Of a stretch of 8,376 bases of DNA, positions 5,844-8,376 are shown piece after piece (within the stretch, counting starts at the first letter, position 1; every line of letters begins with the position of its first letter). The position numbers and the translations under genes are program-made. The notes below the pieces were generated by a model. It saw nothing but the letters and a program-made list of their open reading frames with translations. It ran no database searches and was not told the origin of the DNA. Source of the stretch: Pseudomonadota bacterium (GTDB taxonomy: Bacteria; Cyanobacteriota; Vampirovibrionia; LMEP-6097); NCBI GenBank assembly GCA_009924885.1, contig RFQS01000099.1:1-8376 (forward strand), read 5' to 3'.

Positions 5844-7413
5844 CCTCGATTTGAGAAATACCCCGAAAACTAAAATAGTAGCGACGCTAGGACCAGCTTC
5901 TGAAACAGAGGAAACTATCAGGGAACTTATTCTTGCTGGAATGAATGTGGCTAGACTTAACTGTTCGCACGGGGACTGGGATTCAAGAGCAGAAAGACTT
6001 AACAGAGTACGTAAAATCGCGAAAGAATTAAAAAGACCTATTGGTATTTTAGTCGACATTCAGGGACCTAAAATCAGGACTGGGACTCTGCCAGACGAGG
6101 GAGTGATTATTAAACAAGGCGAAGAGATAATCCTCACCTCTGATGCTAACACTGCGGATTATTCAGTAACAGCCTCAATAAAAAGAGTTTTTATTCGTAA
6201 TTACCCAGCTTTAACCAAAGATGTACTTGCTGGCCAGCAGGTACTTATAGACGATGGTTTAATTAGGCTTCGTGCTACTGAAGTTAAAGGTAATGATGTT
6301 AGATGTAATGTCATCTTTGGCGGAGTCATTAAATCTAATAAGGGAGTGAATCTTCCAGAGTCACACCAAGCTAATTTAGCTTCTATAACAGATAAAGACA
6401 GAGAAGACATAGTACAAGCAGTCAAACATTCTGCTGAATTCATCGCCCTATCTTTTGTTAAGACCGCAGATGACGTACTCGAACTTAGAAAACTAATCGA
6501 CGAGTGCAATGTAGACCAGTTACCGATTAAAGTAATCGCTAAAATTGAAAAACCACAAGCTGTAGCTGAATTAGATGAAATTTTAGATGTAGTAGATGGT
6601 GTTATGGTAGCGCGTGGTGATCTAGGCGTAGAGTTAGAACCAGAAAAAGTTCCGATGATACAGAAGCAGATCATCAGTAGAGCTAATTATAAGAAGAAAT
6701 TTGCTATTACCGCTACGCAGATGATGGATTCGATGATTACGAAACCGTTTCCTACACGTGCAGAAGTTTCAGATGTAGCGAACGCTATTCTTGATGGTAC
6801 TGATGCAATCATGCTTTCTAATGAAACAGCCACTGGTGCTTTCCCTAAAGAAACTATTCAGATGATGGCGAAAATCGCTCTGGAAGTAGAAAAATCTGGT
6901 GAAATTAAAGTTGAGAGGCGTAACCTTAAAGACCTAGATCCTAATCAGACAGACGATATTAATCGTTATGCGATAGCTCAAGCGGTTGAGACTTTTTCTA
7001 AATTACAGCATATAGAGAATATAGTAGTATTTTCTTGTTCTGGAAAAAGTGCGATGATGGTATCTAGACTGCGTCCTGAAGCGAGAATCATCGCAGCGAC
7101 TACTTATGAATTCACCTATAATTCGCTATCTATGGTTTGGGGAGTGCTTCCTATATACTTCGACGAAGTCGAAGAAACGACTAATACTATTTATAATATC
7201 GAGAAACACCTTATTAAAGGTGGCTACGTCGATCACGGTGACAGTGTAGTAATTACTGGCGGCTTACCTTTAGCAGCTCGTGGGGTCTCTAACTTTATTA
7301 AAATCCATAAATGTGATGGCTCTATTCTTGAACTAAAGCAGTACAGTAAAGCACTTCATGATAAAAAGCTTGGTCCAAGTATACAGAGAGATGAACACTG
7401 CTCTCTTACATGA
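5836..7413 (+). CDS. pyk: Pyruvate kinase
   Basis: Pyruvate kinase converts phosphoenolpyruvate and ADP to pyruvate and ATP in the last step of glycolysis. Visible elements are TKIVATLGPAS (12-22), RLNCSH (40-45), VDIQGPKIRTG (73-83), the small beta-barrel B domain (about 85-180), the active-site segment KIEKP with catalytic K236 and metal ligand E238, ARGDLG with metal ligand D262, TATQMMDSM (292-300) and PTRAEVSDVANAILDGTDA (306-324). The C domain has SCSGKSA (400-406), the usual sugar-phosphate effector loop, so allosteric activation is plausible. Odd points: C43 where Phe is usual, LPES (173-176) where LPG is usual, and a tail of about 35 residues after the expected end near 490, making 525 residues against about 470-480 in common forms. 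The tail does not resemble the PEP-utiliser-like extra domain of some Gram-positive enzymes. The ATG overlaps the end of anmK by 8 nt, with AGGA 10 nt upstream, so the gene is translationally linked to anmK. Confidence 0.96.
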   Translation: MSNLDLRNTPKTKIVATLGPASETEETIRELILAGMNVARLNCSHGDWDSRAERLNRVRKIAKELKRPIGILVDIQGPKIRTGTLPDEGVIIKQGEEIILTSDANTADYSVTASIKRVFIRNYPALTKDVLAGQQVLIDDGLIRLRATEVKGNDVRCNVIFGGVIKSNKGVNLPESHQANLASITDKDREDIVQAVKHSAEFIALSFVKTADDVLELRKLIDECNVDQLPIKVIAKIEKPQAVAELDEILDVVDGVMVARGDLGVELEPEKVPMIQKQIISRANYKKKFAITATQMMDSMITKPFPTRAEVSDVANAILDGTDAIMLSNETATGAFPKETIQMMAKIALEVEKSGEIKVERRNLKDLDPNQTDDINRYAIAQAVETFSKLQHIENIVVFSCSGKSAMMVSRLRPEARIIAATTYEFTYNSLSMVWGVLPIYFDEVEETTNTIYNIEKHLIKGGYVDHGDSVVITGGLPLAARGVSNFIKIHKCDGSILELKQYSKALHDKKLGPSIQRDEHCSLT

Positions 7414-7430
7414 ACTCCTGTAAATATTTC

Positions 7431-7446
7431 TTTATTTATTTATTTA
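7431..7446. repeat. Tetranucleotide repeat (TTTA)x4
   Basis: Four perfect tandem copies of TTTA follow the pyk stop codon by 17 bp. The tract is short and intergenic; slippage here would not affect a certain gene. Confidence 0.8.
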
Positions 7447-7459
7447 CGATTCATCTATC

Positions 7460-7720
7460 TTGGAACACCGTTTTCTAGTCTTTTTTTTACGATTAATAAC
7501 AGAGCCAGAGCTGAATTTCATTAGCCGAGCTGAAAATGCAGATCATAAACTAGCTAATCGTGAACTGTTGTTTATGATTGACTTTAATATAAGCGAAGAC
7601 TTCGAATTCTTAGACGAAAGTTTCATTCCGAATGTTTCAGATAAGCGTATTTATACTGGTAAAACCGCCATTAAAAAATGTTTACTCTTTAGCCCTTGGT
7701 TTAAAAAATTTATTAACTAA
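7460..7720 (+). CDS. Doubtful small ORF, no recognised family
   Basis: The interval 7414-7739 holds no certain gene, only this 86-codon frame. It starts at a TTG without a ribosome-binding site, and its first codons run through the terminator-like stem and T-run after pyk. A shorter version from ATG 7574 would be 49 residues, also without a Shine-Dalgarno. The C-terminal half looks protein-like: an acidic segment SEDFEFLDESF (45-55), then a basic YTGKTAIKK and an aromatic end LLFSPWFKKFIN. It could be a small real gene, a remnant whose front has been lost, or chance. I assign no function. Confidence 0.3.
   Translation: MEHRFLVFFLRLITEPELNFISRAENADHKLANRELLFMIDFNISEDFEFLDESFIPNVSDKRIYTGKTAIKKCLLFSPWFKKFIN
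7461..7488 (+). terminator. Weak terminator-like element after pyk
   Basis: TGGAA (7461-7465) can pair with TTCTA (7473-7477) through five pairs including one G-U, around a 7-nt loop, and a run of eight T (7481-7488) follows 3 nt later. The T-run is typical of an intrinsic terminator but the stem is weak and AT-rich. It is the best stop signal for the pabA-anmK-pyk message in this stretch. Confidence 0.35.
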
Positions 7721-7725
7721 AACTG

Positions 7726-7738
7726 ATACAGGCTGTAT
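7726..7738. repeat. 13-bp palindrome between convergent reading frames
   Basis: ATACAG-G-CTGTAT is a perfect inverted repeat around one base, just outside the stop codon of the minus-strand gene at 7740. As RNA it would fold to a 5-bp stem with a GGC loop. It could be a weak terminator stem or a protein-binding site. Confidence 0.35.
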
Positions 7739-7739
7739 A

Positions 7740-8249
7740 TTAGCCCACTGAAGCTAGTAGTCTATTATCTTTCTCTAACTCCGCATTCGCTGTAGAAACT
7801 TGAAAATCACCACTGATTCCACCAGCCTGACTCATTTTAGCTGCAAGTAATAACTGTTGATTTGCGAAAGCTGTTTCAGAATTTCCAGAAGCAGCGATTT
7901 CACCAAAAACTGGATTATTAATAGCAGTAACTGAACTCGGTTCTCCAAGAGCACTTGTCGCCGTTATTCCAGAAGTGTTATCAAGTTTAATTGCACTAGA
8001 AGCAACGGAACTAGCTCCAGCGGTCTTCGCTACAGCATCAGCACCTACGGTTCCAAAAACATCACCTAAAGTTTCCGCACGCAATTGTGCAATACGCCCA
8101 GCTGACTTACTTGTATTATCAACGGAGGTTTCTTCAGTAGAAGAAACTTGCTCTGTTTGATTTTTTGGTGCAAGCCCAGCAGTAGCATTATTCTTAATAA
8201 ATAAGTTCGCTAATGGGTTATTAGGTCCGCCTATCGCCATGCATTCCAT
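7740..8249 (-). CDS. Uncharacterised Ala/Ser/Thr-rich protein
   Basis: This frame encodes 169 residues from ATG 8249, or 166 from the ATG at 8240 (MAIGGPNNPL), which has GGA 5 nt upstream and gives a more natural N-terminus; I cannot decide between them. Composition is strongly biased to A, S, T, N and G with few aromatics and little charge. Recognisable pieces are GGPNNPLANLF (7-17), a helical RIAQLRAETLGDVFGTVGADAV (52-73), two low-complexity Ser/Ala/Thr stretches (74-110) and a likely helix ANQQLLLAAKMSQ (129-141) near the end. There is no signal peptide or membrane helix. The style resembles the minus-strand gene at 3583-4044, including a RAE..DVF-like segment (RAEDVFSSV there). A structural, surface or assembly role would fit such composition, but nothing in the sequence proves it. 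A hypothetical gene with good codon structure. Confidence 0.65.
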   Translation of the reverse strand: MECMAIGGPNNPLANLFIKNNATAGLAPKNQTEQVSSTEETSVDNTSKSAGRIAQLRAETLGDVFGTVGADAVAKTAGASSVASSAIKLDNTSGITATSALGEPSSVTAINNPVFGEIAASGNSETAFANQQLLLAAKMSQAGGISGDFQVSTANAELEKDNRLLASVG

Positions 8250-8271
8250 AAACCATATCTTTTTTAAGCCT

Positions 8272-8279
8272 AGGTTAAG
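8272..8279 (-). promoter_or_regulatory. Upstream motif CTTAACCT, second copy
   Basis: The minus-strand octamer is identical to the one at 3513-3520 and lies 22 nt before ATG 8249 (31 nt before ATG 8240). It is followed by an A-run (AGGCTTAAAAAAG). Only the identity and spacing are seen; its role is unknown. Confidence 0.25.
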
Positions 8280-8300
8280 AGAATGAAATCTCTGTAATAT

Positions 8301-8376
8301 TCATCTCACATTCCGCACCCTTCCATCGAAATCACCAGAAAGCTTTCTATGAATGGCTTTAAGGTCAGTTGATGGC
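8301..8376 (-). CDS. Possible C-terminal tail of a further minus-strand gene (partial)
   Basis: From the right edge the minus strand is open for 24 codons to a TGA at 8301-8303, reading STDLKAIHRKLSGDFDGR and a few more residues. The balanced charged composition looks coding, and the same strand carries the next gene 52 bp downstream. However, another frame is also open over most of this short stretch, so the call is tentative. No family can be assigned from 24 residues. Confidence 0.25.
   Translation of the reverse strand, partial: PSTDLKAIHRKLSGDFDGRVRNVR

Noticed and set aside
6201..6674. 157-codon minus-strand frame inside pyk
   Set aside because: It is Ser/Thr/Leu-rich and lies entirely within a gene with intact catalytic motifs; a shadow of pyk.
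7975..8160. 61-codon plus-strand frame opposite the gene at 7740-8249
   Set aside because: It mirrors the low-complexity Ala/Ser codons of the minus-strand frame and has no ribosome-binding site.
1..8376. CRISPR array, tRNA or rRNA genes, insertion sequence, integrase or phage genes
   Set aside because: No regularly spaced repeats, no tRNA-like cloverleaf, no rRNA-like conserved sequence and no transposase or recombinase motif were seen on either strand.

Overview
The window looks like chromosomal DNA from an AT-rich bacterium. The best lineage hint is the elongation factor G protein. From memory, its G domain and flanking segments read very much like cyanobacterial EF-G (for example the stretches around residues 13-45, 103-138 and 158-177). 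Together with the AT-rich composition and the signal-less Asn/Ala/Ser-rich small proteins, this suggests a non-photosynthetic relative of Cyanobacteria (Melainabacteria/Vampirovibrionia, Gastranaerophilales-like). This is an inference without a database search; I put it at about 0.6.

Layout. Positions 1-544 (minus) hold the N-terminal part of an AAA+ ATPase of the AAA_14/DUF4143 type, cut by the window edge and preceded by an inverted-repeat promoter region. fusA (708-2819, plus) stands alone behind its own extended -10 promoter, without the usual rpsL-rpsG-tuf neighbours in view. Two small minus-strand genes follow: an EF-hand-containing protein (2851-3492) and an Asn/Ala-rich protein with a C-terminal coiled coil (GTG start, 3583-4044). 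A tight plus-strand operon then runs pabA/trpG (4167-4766), anmK (4767-5843) and pyk (5836-7413), with gene junctions of 0 nt and an 8-nt overlap. After it come an AT-rich stretch with a weak terminator-like element, a doubtful 86-codon reading frame (7460-7720), another minus-strand Ala/Ser/Thr-rich protein (7740-8249), and possibly the 3' tail of one more minus-strand gene at the right edge.

How the parts relate. The plus strand carries housekeeping functions: translocation in translation, the glutaminase of folate/tryptophan synthesis, recycling of anhydro-MurNAc from peptidoglycan, and the last step of glycolysis. The minus strand carries the accessory cargo: one AAA_14/DUF4143 ATPase and three small proteins of unknown function without signal peptides, two of which share an identical 8-bp motif at nearly the same distance upstream of their start codons. 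No tRNA, rRNA, CRISPR array, transposase or integrase is visible. I see no convincing evidence for a complete new defence or mobile system; the most interesting material is the set of small unknown proteins and the unusual start regions of several genes.
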